Assembly (NCBI GenBank): GCA_015501075.1
Contig: JADNYJ010000028.1
Coordinates: 62,001 to 126,000 of the forward strand
Direction of reading: 5' to 3'
DNA from: Gymnopilus junonius
Lineage: Eukaryota > Basidiomycota > Agaricomycetes > Agaricales > Galerinaceae
Length of the DNA: 64,000 nucleotides
This document shows, in pieces, positions 22,448 through 34,108 of the stretch (position 1 is the first letter of the stretch; each line of letters begins with the position of its first letter). The translations under genes and the position numbers were made by a program. Below the pieces are notes generated by a model. That model made no database searches. It was given only the letters and a program-made list of their open reading frames with translations, and had not been told where the DNA came from.

Positions 22448-24949
22448 TCATCTTTTGTGCCTCAAAGCAGAGATTGACACGACGTTGTTGGCCGAGCTAT
22501 TGGTCAAAGCAGTCGCCTGCTTGTATATGGTGCTCTCATAGCTGTATACTTCAGGATCTGTGAGAGGCCCGTATGAAACAGTGGTAACAGCGCCTAGACC
22601 GTTGGTGGAAGTCAAGATGCGATCCAATGGTTGAGAACCCGTACATTGTAGAGAACGAACAGTCAATTTATTCTCAGTGCCAAGGGTGCTGAACAGGCAG
22701 TCAGTCCGACCAACGCCATGGAGGTCAGCCCAACGAACAAAGGAATCTTTCAGATCACCAGAGGGCTGCGTGACGCCTGGGACTTCTTTGAACGCATCAC
22801 CGCTGAAACGGAAGACGTGTAAGGAAGGACCTGAAGCTCCCTGGACAAAATTGACGATATATGGTGTGTTTTGAGATATCACCCTTGCCGCAGCAATGTT
22901 TCCCTCATATTTGATTTCTGTCGCTGTTGGACTCTGATCGGCCAGGAATAAGTTCCTGATACTGGGTAAGGTTTGGAATTGGAGATTCTCGCCACTTTTT
23001 GACGCAATTACCAAGCTGGTTTTACCATCTGAATCGGCCTTGAAGGGGGGGATGGTAGAATCGGCACTGTAAGTGATTGCTTTTCCAGCTTCTTGAAGAG
23101 GGTCGGCGGCCTGGTATTCGAGTTTCCCTTTTACTGATTTGATGAAGTAAATCATCCAATTCGCATCGCTCAAGGCGAATACGAATAAATCATCAGAGCT
23201 AGAAGTCCTTGTTAGCCTCAATAATGAGATAGAGACACAATTGACTTACCCGTCTCCATCCAAGTCACCAACTACAACTTTAAAAGTCTCCAACTTGACA
23301 CCCTCCTTCGGTAAGGGACCGGCTTGGACATCTCCAGGTGTCAGTTGATTTCCATCCGTGGTGAATTGCACGAATTTAAGTTGCTTCTCTTCACCTGAGT
23401 CAAGATAAACATATACAAGCTCGATTTGCCCGTCGCCCAAGCAGTTTATTAAATAAATTTACCTCCAGATGAGACTTGAGTCATACCTTGAAGTCGCCTA
23501 GATGAAATGATCCGTCCATTTTGGCAGGCTTGAACAACTGCGTCCTCTGCTTAGTGAATCCTTTGCCATCCGAGAGTAAAATCGTCAGGGAAAATTCATC
23601 AGTGTCAGAAGACGATATATGGAGCTAAGATGATGTCAATGCGTTGATTTAAGTTTGTGAGTGCCTAAAGGACGTACCAGGTCTGTTTGCCCATCCCCAT
23701 TTGCATCAAAGGGAAGAAATTGCTTTGCAGGAGGTAGTCCAGTGAAACCAGACCCGGAAGTTGGCTCGTTCTCGACTTTCCCAGCAGTATCAGACAGGAA
23801 AATATTGAGATACAGTTCGTCCTTGCCCTCATTCTGATCTGTAGATGCAAGCACCAAGTCGCTCAGTCCACCAGCATCAACATCCATAGGGGTGACGAGA
23901 CTGTTTGAGCCCCTCAAAGATAAAGTGACAACTTCCTTTATCTCGTCGAAGACTTTGGCTTCGGCATTGCTCCAAGTGAACTTCAACGGCTCAACCTTGA
24001 TTTGCTTCGCAGCATTGCCTAGCGCTATCGACACTATTCGGCTGACTAAAGTTAACGGTGCGTAGTCATATTCAATTTCATATGACGACTTGAGGTCACC
24101 GTCAAGCAAGCAAGATATCCTTTGAAGCCGCTGTTCAGTGCGAATCTTTCGATTTCCAAGGTATTCTGTGGTGACATCGGTGCGTGCTCCGTAATTGAAA
24201 GCGACCTCACGTTGGTGTTTGAGAACAGGCTCAACAGAGGTATTTCCGCCATAGGTACAGAGGATAGATAAAACGGGCCTTGATCGGTATATTCATTAAT
24301 CCATTTGAAGGTGATGTAGTTGGTGAATGGATCAGAAGCCTCAGGAATCGCCCAAACGGTGTATAAGTCAGACCGACTCCTTTGACGTTGGAATCCTGAA
24401 GAGCCAGTTAATCATTATGCGCCTCAACATTCCAGCGTAGAAAATACACGCACAGCGGTATTACCGAATTTCCTCACAGTTCCATTAGGAAGCCACTGTT
24501 CTCAGGAAGTCGGATTGGCAAGGTCTTCTCCAATAGCGAAAATTCTAGACCACTGTTCGATTTCGAATCGATATTCAGTTCTATTCTTGTCGTCCTTGTC
24601 AGCGATTTGGATGAGGCGCAGTCCATCGAGTGCAAAGCGGTCGTCCTTATTGTAGCCGACGACACCTAGGATATGATATTTCTTCAATCAGTCAAACAGA
24701 AAAAAGAAAGGGCCTCGTACCGTTTTCACCGTCCTGCGCTTTAGTACGAGGAACACGTTCAATAACCGATGCGCCCTTCAGGGCCCACCCTCGACCGAGA
24801 GCCGAGACCATGGCAGCAGCAGAGTGGTACGCAAGAGCCATGGACGGCATGAAGCGACAGTGCGGAAGTTGAAGAGGAACGTTAATGGTGAACGATCCCG
24901 ACGCGTCCACGTCATGAATCACAGGGATTGTGCCAGGGATGTTAGACAT
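22448..24949 (-). pseudogene. SpvB / TcdB-like (bacterial toxin-complex type) gene, broken and truncated
   Basis: Starts at ATG 24949 (MSNIPGTIPVIHDVDASGSF). The N-terminal region has the layout of the SpvB domain: a 'GxFxxxxPLQLP' start, then LAYHS and GRGWAL. Farther on are VCBS/FG-GAP calcium-loop motifs (FDANGDGQTDLV near 23680; VVGDLDGDG near 23250) and TNGLGAVTTVSYGPLTDP near 22560, which opens the TcdB middle domain. In bacteria these domains build the B component of insecticidal Tc toxins, normally well over 1000 residues. Here the gene stops at 22448, just inside the middle domain. There are several introns (for example 24720-24666), an in-frame TGA at 24502-24504 and a frame change near 24255. 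The RHS shell and toxic C-terminus are missing, so no toxin function is implied. The origin by transfer from bacteria is inference. Confidence 0.75.
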
Positions 24950-26155
24950 TGTTCAGTAGAAAAATAAAGGAGATAGTGTTTGAAAGCTAAGAGATTAGAA
25001 CGATTCTGGAATTCCAGCGTTGGAGTGGCTAGAGCAGAACCAGCAGCCTTTTTATACGCAGAAAAATGTTATTTTGTTAAAGGACTGCAAGATGTTAGTT
25101 ACTGCAGAAGTCGATTGAACGCACCTCGTACACTTATTCGCTTTATTCATTGACACCTGGAGCTTGAAGAACGGAAATTCCGGTCAAGAGGTACAGGTCG
25201 AATGCTTTTGACAAACGCCACTCGCCTGAAGGTCGGGCTTTCGAGCATACGCATACAGGATTTCCTTCGGGAAGGATTCTGGTAGATGAAACCAGGGGTA
25301 CCGAGAGCCATATCGCAAAGATTACGAATAGAGCAAACTATTAGCATACGTAGCGTAGTAAAAACACGTCAAATGAAGAGAGACTAACCAAGAGAGCATT
25401 CAACAGTTCAGATCTTAAGATACCAGTGAGAACAAGAGAGCAATTGAATGTTGGTTCAAATTGAAAAGTTAGGGTCAATGGTTTTCTCATGTTCAGCAAA
25501 TAATAATCGTAGCATTCAGACCAGCACGAATGGTAGGACGTGCTCTAATTTTAAAAGTGGGATATCCATGAATAGCTTTCCAAGGATGATAGTGAATAGA
25601 ACTCACACACACAGCTCACCGGCACTTTCAAGTGCCGACGCAAATCCCCTCAGAATGGCGCACCAAGGGTCTGGGGTTCACTGAACCGAAGAAGAAACGA
25701 CAAGTAGCAAAGCAGCCTCGCCCCCGCCGATATCGAGGACATGTCTTGGAAGTTGGAAATCAGGACCGGTGACTGTAATTGACGTAAAGCTGCGCAGTAA
25801 GTGGGCAAAAAAAAAAAAAGAAAACAATGCACCCTGAACTCCATGGCGCAATCATTTACTTACTTCGGTGACGAACAAGGCTTCCGACCTTTTAAACTTA
25901 GCCAGTAAAACTACGCCATGCGCAGGCAAACAAAACACCGAGCTTCTGGCAGCTTGAGGTAAGGAGGAAGCTTAGTCATCCTGCTGATTCGGTTGAAATC
26001 TGCTAAAGCACAAAAGAAGGCGTTTTTTGGCTGACTGACGACCGAACGTGCGATGTATTCACTCTTGCTGCTTTGAAAAACGAACAGAACACGCTCAAAT
26101 ACAAAGATTTCACATGACGGCGTACGCTGGTCTATCAATAATCAACAACAAGGAA
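24950..26155. other. Intergenic, no gene seen
   Basis: Only short unsupported frames on both strands. A poly-A run lies near 25809-25822. No family similarity was recognised. Confidence 0.55.
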
Positions 26156-27531
26156 TCAAGCCAACTCGTCCTCGGATTCGTCTCCTGATACTTCCGCGTT
26201 TTCTTGGCCGGCCTTGGCCATGAGTTGGGCAAGGTCGTGCTCTTCCGTCTCCGAAACGGCCTTGGGCTGAAAGAGAGATGGGTGAAGTCGGTAAAGTGGT
26301 CCTCTGCGGGATGAAAGATTGAAGGACGTACCTTCATCTTGACGATCAAGTTTCCGCCTTGCTCCTCAATCGAGTGTTGGATTGCTTCAATCGCGCGCTC
26401 CAATCGTTCAACAGCAGCATACTACAAAAATTAGATAAAACAAATCAGTATACGACCCTCATCTTCTTGCATAGCAGCAGCGACAGCAAGCTCACCTTAT
26501 CCGTAGCATTCGTGCTCAACACATACAGAGGAGGAGCGACCAGCTTCGCCTTGATAGGCACCGCCTCCGTGCTCTGCTTTTCACCCGTCTTCAGGGCCTT
26601 CTTGATGGCGTCGATGCCAGCGGGAGTGTAGCACGTCAGCTCGATATCAGCACGGAGCTTGATAGGCTGGGGTGTCAGCCTCCTGGCTATCGTGGCTGTC
26701 AGGATAGACATCGTTGATTCCGGGATCGGTGTTGAGAGGGAGGAGAAAACGGTGTCGGGTTCACTACAGTTGCAAGTCAGCAGCCAGCGAACGAGGGCAA
26801 GGTTAAAACTCACGTCAGGGCAAGTTTGAAAGCATCATAAGGATGGCCATATTTCTTCCCGAGAGGCCATGCAATCTGTTCATAGAGCTGCTCGAGCTTC
26901 TCGTCCTCATTCGCACCCCCGGGGATTTGATGTTCGATTCCTTCATCCTCGTTACCCGCCTGACGGGCTTTCCGCGCAGCACGCTTGCTCTCTTTCTCTC
27001 CAATATGATCACCCGCAGGTACAGTTTGAGCAGTGGCAATGCCGTCCGCAGAGACAGATGGAAGCTTTGAAGCTACATGCCTGAGGATGGAGGCGACGGA
27101 TTTTGATTTAAGGTAGCGTTCTTCACACTTGGTAATATCTTCTGGGAGACACGACGTTTGGAAAGATCGATGTAACCTTATTCCCCAAAGCCCTCGTCAG
27201 CAAAGGGTGTATTTGAACCTAGATCGAGATTGAATGCACCTTTTTCCTTGTCCACACGCAGAACGACTACGACCTCGTTCCTGCCTACTCGGATGAGCTT
27301 CTGGACCGATCTGATACGACGACGCGAGAGTTCAGAGAGCAGGATCATTCCTTCTGTGTTATCATACTCGAGCTAGCGAGGATCTCCAAGTCAGCTGGCC
27401 CTTGCCCTGATTTTCCAAGAAGAAAGGAAGACCCTCACCAATTTTACGTAGGCTCCCATCTCAGCGATCTGGCGCACTTGCACCATGACGAGCTCGTCGA
27501 CTTCTGGATACTTTTGTTCGTAATACCGCAT
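26156..27531 (-). CDS. Translation initiation factor eIF2 alpha subunit
   Basis: Six exons on the minus strand: 27531-27439, 27372-27240, 27176-26814, 26763-26496, 26421-26332 and 26266-26156. The N-terminal S1 domain begins [19 protein letters not shown]. The regulatory loop [13 protein letters not shown] carries the serine that eIF2-alpha kinases (Gcn2-type) phosphorylate to reduce translation. The helical domain ([20 protein letters not shown]) and the C-terminal alpha-beta domain ([23 protein letters not shown], then an acidic tail ESEDELA) follow. One base is missing at 27144-27146: the minus-strand run reads CCC where RRVSPEDI needs CCCC. Restoring that single base also brings the exon 3 phase into agreement with exon 4. 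Because this factor is essential, the simplest reading is a sequence error. Confidence 0.93.
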
Positions 27532-27746
27532 ATTGCGTGGTTGTGGGTGATAGTAAGACGATGAATGAGATTTCGGAGCAAAAGTCTATGGGCTTCTTTG
27601 ACAAAAGATTATTAACCGGCTCAAAAGAGGGTGACCCTAACCCTACCTCCCACAGAAATTAGAATGACGACTGGTGGACTCTCCTTCTCTGCTGTATTTC
27701 TCGGTCAGCCAAGGTAGTGACCACTACTATAATGCCCAACGCGATA

Positions 27747-29582
27747 ATGGAGGCATTCATTACTCATCTCTTGCGAAATAACGATCCTCTTTCTGACACA
27801 ACCAATCAGGAAGTGAAGGAACTCCTTAAAACACCGTTGGGAGAACTAGACGAAATAGACGAACAAATATCCAATCTTCAGGCGCAGGTGAAGTCTCTTG
27901 AAGAGCGGCGCAACGAGATTCAGAAATGTGTTTACAACTACCATCTACTTCTATCGCCCATTCCCGACTTCCTGACGATGCCCTCTACGAGATATTCTAT
28001 CATTGTTTACCCACCCATCGCAATTCCATTATATCCTCGTCAGAAGCTCCTGTGCTTCTTACTCATATATGCAGCAGATGGAGAACTGTAGCCTTAGCAT
28101 CTCCTCGTCTGTGGTCTTAGCTCCACATCACCTTCTCTGACGCCTATCGTCCTAGAGACCTGGAGGGAGCTTCAAATGTTGAAACAAGGGAATTGCGAAC
28201 GCGGCGTGCGCTTGCGGTATTGGAAAATCGATGCAAAATTGTTGAAACGTGGCTCAGACGCACGGGAAGCTGCCCGTTATCGATATCCATTTACTACTCG
28301 AACTGTCATAACCGGACTCTGGAAGATATCGAAGCCGCAGTGGAAGACCCTGATGACCTCACATACCAGCTGCTCAAAATTATCTCATCATTTAGCGAAC
28401 GCTGGGAAACCTTCGAGTTGACCGTGCCGCCAAATGTATATTGTCGATATGAACCTAAGATATTTGCTTCTCCAGATGCGCTTAGGTCGCTTACGACTCT
28501 ACGATTGAACCTCTATCATACTGAAGTATCTTCACCTGGTGGCCACGACATTCCGACCCCAATGCCCTTAGTACTCTTGGGTGCACCCCAAGTGCACAAG
28601 CTTTCGCTGGTTGGAGGCCCCTACGAACTTGCAGGCATGGTACCATACCCTTTGTTTGGCTGCCAATTGACGCAGTTCAGTTGCCTTCTTTCAGTTAACT
28701 TTGCAGAAACATTAATGTTGTTCAAAGCATGTACAAACCTTATCCACTGCCAAATCTTCATTGAAGACCATGTACAACCACGAGGTTTAAACTTCAGCGG
28801 GAGGACGTTTCTTCCCCAGCTTCTATCATTATCGCTTTTGGAAGGATATCTCAATCTGGATGAGTCCAGAGAATTCTATTCTTCCATTGATACCCCTCAT
28901 TTAAAATACATCCAGTACACTCCTCACAATTATGTCCTTCGTAGTCTGGATCCGGACGCTCCACCCCCAATTGTTACTCTCATCCAACGGGCGCCTGAAC
29001 TTAGCAAGCTGACAATCACTCCACGTACGTTTGCGCCAGCTGCTTTGCGCAAAATTCTTGAAGCTGCGAGCCTAACTTGTTTCAAACATCTGGTTATTCT
29101 GCAGGAACCACTGGACCCTTCAACGAGGCGGAGATATGAATCTCGCAGTTACTTTCGTGTATTTGACCTGAGGTGGCTTCTTGTTAATGCAGATCCCGGA
29201 TCAGAAAGCTCTGTCATTTTACCACATCTCGAAGTATTTGACTGGTCGCCTGGATTAGTTCCGGACAAAACTGTCCTCCAGTTTATCATCCAACGAATGA
29301 ATCCACTATCCGCGTCCGGAGTGGCGGCATTGAAGCGCGTGCGGATCATGTTCGCAAGAGGACAGGAAATAGACATTCTTGAGGAAGTAAAATGATACCG
29401 GAACGAAAAATTGAAATCAGAAAGTGTGCAGCTCTCTGATGTTAAATTGGAACTCAATTACCCTCTGCTGCTGGCCAGAAAGGAACCCAACCAACTTTCC
29501 TCGTCCCACGGTCTCAATAATCGAAATCGGACATGGGATTATCCAGCCAACACTTATTGAAGGATTGGAATACTTTCTGTGA
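27747..29582 (+). pseudogene. F-box protein pseudogene, same family as 1526-3357
   Basis: Starts MEAFITHLLRNNDP, followed by the family coiled coil (EIDEQISNLQAQVKSLEERR). Frame slips at 27963-27965, just before the F-box (RLPDDALYEIFYHCLPTHR), where a C run is one base short. The F-box ends at a TAG (28118-28120) where the relative has CAG, and a second stop (29392-29394) occurs where the relative reads NQY. Between those stops a 400-codon stretch with LRR-like blocks is uninterrupted (LVLLGAPQVHKLSLVGG, LDPDAPPPIVTLIQ, HLEVFDWSPGLVPD). The frame slip may be a sequence error. The two nonsense codons argue for true loss of function. It is divergent from eIF2-alpha with about 215 bases between start codons. 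Confidence 0.82.
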
Positions 29583-29859
29583 AGCCCACCTCTGCCTTTA
29601 TCCCTTATCTGCACAGTAAGTGGTTGACTATTGTTCAAATTACAACGTACGTGGTTGTCGGCAAAGGCTCTGCCTTCTCAAGCATCCCACAAAAAAAGAG
29701 AAATTATAAGGAACTACATTTGATTTGGTGTCTTGAGGCGAGGGGAGAAGGGCGAGAATTGTATGTATGTACGTATGTAAGTAATGCAATTTGTAAACAA
29801 AGACTGCAGTTGTTGGCGTCAAAGAACCAGTCTAAAGAGATAAGAAAAAAAGGAACGCT

Positions 29860-32449
29860 CTAATCAACATCCATCTCAGATGGGCCCTTATCCTCCTTCT
29901 GCGGTGGTGGCGGGGGCGGTGCCTGCTCCTCCGTCTTGGGCGTCTGCGTACCAGGCGTGCCCCCAGAGGGAGTAACAATCGGCTTGGGCTTGGGCTTGGT
30001 CAAAATCGGGATAGCAAAGTAGATAATCTCATCCCTCTTCTTCTCGATCTCCGCGCTGGTCAAAACCGGGTCGACGTTCTTCGGGCGCTCGCTCTGCCTG
30101 ACGGTCTGGTCCTCGAGCCACTTCTGGATAGTCGCGACCTTCTCGACGACGGCTTGCTTGTCCTTCTCGTCGATGTGGGCGTACTTTTCGTCGTTGGACG
30201 TCGCTTGGGACATGTAGTTGTTGAGCGTCTCGCGGAGGTTGGCGGTGGACTTTTTGCGCTCGTCGACTTCTTTGTAGCGGAAGGCGATGGGGTCGCCGAG
30301 TTTCTTGAGCGCGTCAAGGCGGGCGACATAGGCGGATTTGGTGGCTTCCTCTCCTTCCTCGGTGTACAACCAGTCCTCGGCTTCTTGGAGACCCTGCAAG
30401 AGAGCTGACTTTTCTTCTGCTTGCACGAAAGGTGCATAACGATCTTCGAGCTTGCCGCGCGTGTCGTAGACGTACTCCTCAACAGCGTTTTTGCGGTCCT
30501 GTCACGAAAGAAAAAAAGTCAATAACATGAACAAAAAGGAAAGGGGGAATTCAGAAAGAAAACTGACCTCGGTATCCATCACCAGCTTATCAGCAGCGTG
30601 CATCTGACTCTCCTCCTCCTTCCATTTCTCAACAATAGACTTGTCAAGCGACGTATTCGTAGCAACGAACGGAATGTCCTTCTTCTTCACCACACGCTTC
30701 TTCTTGGGTGCAGCAGCAGGAGCACCTTCAGCAGAAGCATCCACATCCATCGCCGCATCCTCCTTCTCCTCCACCTCCTCAACGTACGCCTGCTCAAATG
30801 ACATGATACCGTGCAAGTTCAACCTTGTCTTGAGCTTGACAGTGGTAGCATCCCCGTTGGGCTGAACAGGCACGTCCTTGGCGGTGAACGTTCCAACCCA
30901 AGGGTTGATCGAACCAGGGAGGCCGTTAGGCTCAGCATAGGCCGCCTCGATCGAAAACGCCTCCTTGCGGTAGAACGAGAGAACCTTGGTGGAGGGAACA
31001 GAGTTGCCGTGAGGGAAGACGAGCAGCTCGGTATCGTCATCAGGATCAGTAGGAGACGCCTCCCAGAGGGTTTTGATGGGGAATTGGTTGATATCCGTAA
31101 TGTGGAAATCACGGACGCGGAAGACGGGGGACAGCATGGCACATGCAAAGGTGGCACCACGGGCGACGGCCTCATCCTGGTTGAGGGTGAGGGAGAGTGC
31201 CTTGCCAGGGAAGGCATCTTGGATGCGCTGACGGATAGCTGGGACACGGGTGCTGCCACCGATGAGCTCAACAGCATCGATTTGGTCAAGGGTAAGACCA
31301 GAGTCGGCCAAAGCGCGCTGAATGGGAGCAGGGATGCGGTCCAGGAGGTGTGAGATGAGGCCTTCGAGCTCCTCGCGGGTCAATTTGGAAGTGGCATCGA
31401 CGTCAGTCACAATGGATTCCACGTTGAGGACGCCCTCTGCATTGGCGGACAGAACCTTCTTGAGCTTTTCACAGCCGGCGGTAAGACGGAAGGAGGCCTT
31501 GGCGTTGGACATGACGTCAATCTTGTACTTGCCCTTGAACTCCTCAGAAAAGTGTTCCACAAGGGCATAGTCGATATCGCGTCCACCCAGGTTGTTTTCG
31601 TACGCGGTGCTCTTGACGGTGAGCTGGCCCTTGGAGAACGCCACAACCGAAACGGAGAACCCAGCGTGGCCAGCGTCGATGAAGACGACATGACGGGGGT
31701 TTTCGGGCTCTGGGAGATCAGACTTGGTGATACCGTATCCAAGAGCAGCAGCGGTGGTGTCATTGATGAGGCGGAGCACGTTGAGGTTGGCGATCGAGGC
31801 CGCATCAATAAGAGCCCGGCGCTGGATCTCGGTGAACCACACTGGAACAGAGATAACGATGTCGGAGACGGTGGTCTTGAGCTCAACACCGGCGATGTCG
31901 CGCAGCTTGCCAAGGTACATGGCCACGAGCTGCGTATACGACAGGGTGGTCTTTTCACCGCGATAGGTAACCTAAATCGATAGATAAAGTCATCAGTAAA
32001 CACGAGGTGAAATTTTTTGAGAAAAGCAAAGCAAGCGTACCTCTGCACCAATGGATCCATTAGCATCAACGAGCTTGCTGTTGATGAACTTTTTCTCGAC
32101 CTCCTGCACCTGGGTGTCATTGAGAGTGCGGCCGATCAATCGTTTCAGAGAGCCGATGGTGTTTTTGAAGTTGGATGTCTCCTGGGTTTTTGCTGCTTCA
32201 CCTATCGCGCGTTGCTTGGGCCCAAAGGCAACTAACGATCTGCAAAAAAGAGAGTCAATATGGAATCGTAGCAGAAGGACAAGAGAAAACACACGGTGTT
32301 GCGCGATTGGAGACTTCATTGGTGATAATATCGATACCTCGGTGTCTCGCTACACCAATCTAGAGACGACATGAGTGCCTCTGCCAATAAAAGAGAGGAA
32401 AACATACCTTTGAGTGAAGAGTACCAAAATCAATACCGACGACAGCCAT
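29860..32449 (-). CDS. Hsp110/Sse1-type Hsp70 chaperone
   Basis: Five exons: 32449-32408, 32359-32295, 32239-32041, 31971-30568 and 30498-29860, all in phase, 782 aa. The ATPase domain begins MAVVGIDFGTLHSK, then IGVARHRGIDIITNEVSNR, and contains NDTTAAALGYG, VFIDAGHAG and ELIGGSTRVPAIRQ. The substrate-binding part has the long acidic/alanine insert and the extended C-terminal helical lid that separate Hsp110 from Hsp70, ending SEMDVD. Hsp110 is a nucleotide-exchange factor for cytosolic Hsp70 and holds unfolded protein. The short first exons around the phosphate loop are common in fungal Hsp70-type genes. A step-type heat-shock element lies 80-100 bases upstream of the ATG (32528-32550). Confidence 0.95.
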
Positions 32450-32527
32450 GGGGGAGTAAAGAATCTAGCAAAACTGATCCAAAAGATTTTGCTCGCCTAC
32501 CACTTTATCATCTTCCGTTTCGGCACA

Positions 32528-32550
32528 TTCCAGAGGGTTCCACGACATTC
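32528..32550 (-). promoter_or_regulatory. Step-type heat-shock element
   Basis: TTC occurs at 32528-32530, 32538-32540 and 32548-32550, each exactly ten bases apart, with a fourth TTC at 32556. Regular ten-base spacing of TTC is the 'step' form of Hsf1 binding site. It lies 79-101 bases upstream of the Hsp110 start. Confidence 0.6.
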
Positions 32551-32592
32551 CCCGCTTCCTTTTTGGGCCTCTCATCCGGAATCTCCACAGCA

Positions 32593-33738
32593 ATGGACTG
32601 GCTTCCTCCAGAGCTCCTCTCCAACATCTTTACTGAATATGTCAGGGATCGCCTCCCTCTTATTGGCGGCAGTTGAACCTCTCCATCCATGGCAGTCTCT
32701 TTGACGCATTCTTTGTCACTTTACCCAATATACCATGCCTGGAAGACCTTCAACTTCTTGGTCCTAACGACCCTTTGCTGAGTGACTTCCTCTTACGAAC
32801 AAACACCCTGTCTCAAAACACTGCAACTTGGTGGAATTGACCTGCAATCAATCAGATATCATGCCAAATTTACGCAGCTGACTTTGTTAAAATTGAAGTG
32901 TGAGCACGCAGACGAGGTACTCGACATGCTTCACTGGGCCAACAGCCTCGAAAAGGGTGTTTTCTCGATAAAGTCGAGCCAAAGGTCCTCCAAACACATT
33001 ACTCACAACCGTCTCAAATATTTGGAAATAAAGCCGGAGACGAAGGAGGTTGCCCCTCTTCTACTCGACAATCTCACACTTCCTTCCCTAACTCGCTTTT
33101 CTTACCACGTATTCATCCATGATTTCAATAATCCTTTCCCTACCAAAGCCTTCATTTCTTTCCTACGCCGGTCTCAGATCTCAATTTTACAGGAATTTGA
33201 AATCAAAGCTGGGAATTCCTGGATGATGGATGAATATCTTTTCCGAATCCTTCGATCTCTACCACCCATCAGGCGACTATCACTGGTATGCTATCCGATA
33301 TCGATGAAGCTGCTATGGCTTGGAAATGATTTCTTCTCGAAATTCGCACAAATCCTCATTTCCCACTTTCCTGGCTTAGAAGAGTTACATCTGAATGTTC
33401 CAAATCCCCTCCCATTTTCATGGAATATTTTCCTCGGCTTTTTGGAGTCTACTTATGCATCCTTTTTGGATGCTCCATCCAGCTCAAATTCTGCTAATCA
33501 GAAATCCTCCCTACGGACCCATATCAATATTCGACTCTACATACAGCTCTCCGCAAAAGCATCCCCTCCATACATTGAAGCAAGTGTCGCCTCTCAATTA
33601 GCCAACTCGGACTGGAACCATTTTTTATCCCTAAAAGTTTTGGACAAGATGAAGGGGACGGACTTGGTACAGGATTCTTTATCATTCATCAGGAGGAGGA
33701 AGGGAAGAGTTCAGGCTTCGGTTGCAAGTGCGAGTTAG
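32593..33738 (+). pseudogene. F-box/LRR family B copy 1 (internal deletion)
   Basis: An F-box start MDWLPPELLSNIFTEYVRDR is directly followed by LRR-like sequence in a different frame (LNLSIHGSLFDAFF), so the middle of the protein is missing. From 32782 a 318-codon frame is intact to 33738: CLKTLQLGGIDL, LTRFSYHVFIHDF, ILQEFEIKAG and LHLNVPNPLPFSW. The same blocks occur in the copies at 34109-35821 and 36150-37790 (for example LQEFEI, SLPSLTR and PLPFSWDSFL). The N-terminal zinc-binding 'CHVCSKIT' block of the family is also absent. It is a decayed member of the agaric F-box expansion, head-to-head with Hsp110. Confidence 0.75.
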
Positions 33739-34108
33739 ACAGGTAAATAGACCATTTAATCTTGTTCACTGCTTAATTCATGAACACCCTCCGACGAATC
33801 GGATGAAACACACCTTCATAGTCTTCTAGACAGACTGTTGATGCATCTGATGTGCTAACCACTTGGCGGCTAATCAAGCGCGCGCCGTCGCTGCGCACCA
33901 GAAGTTTACCTCACGTGACGTGACCTCGGGTAATCAAAACCAAGAAAGTAAGTATGATCAAGCTCTGAGCGTAAGGTAAAGGAAGCGGGGAGACCTGGCA
34001 TCTCGTGGCCAAACTGAATGTCCCAAATGAAGGGTTCAGGGCGCATTCTGGAATCTGGTCCTTTCACTTCAAGCTTCAAGGCGACTAAGTAAGCAATCCC
34101 CTTACAAT

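Noticed and set aside
22448..24949. Functional insecticidal toxin
   Set aside because: The RHS shell and toxic C-terminal region are absent, and the frame is broken at two or more places.
21205..24949. DUF3669 and SpvB-like genes as a functional pair
   Set aside because: Same strand and adjacent, but no shared motif or regulatory evidence links them.
30641..31983. Long plus-strand frames opposite Hsp110
   Set aside because: They are antisense shadows of a GC-rich, strongly coding exon; no family motifs.
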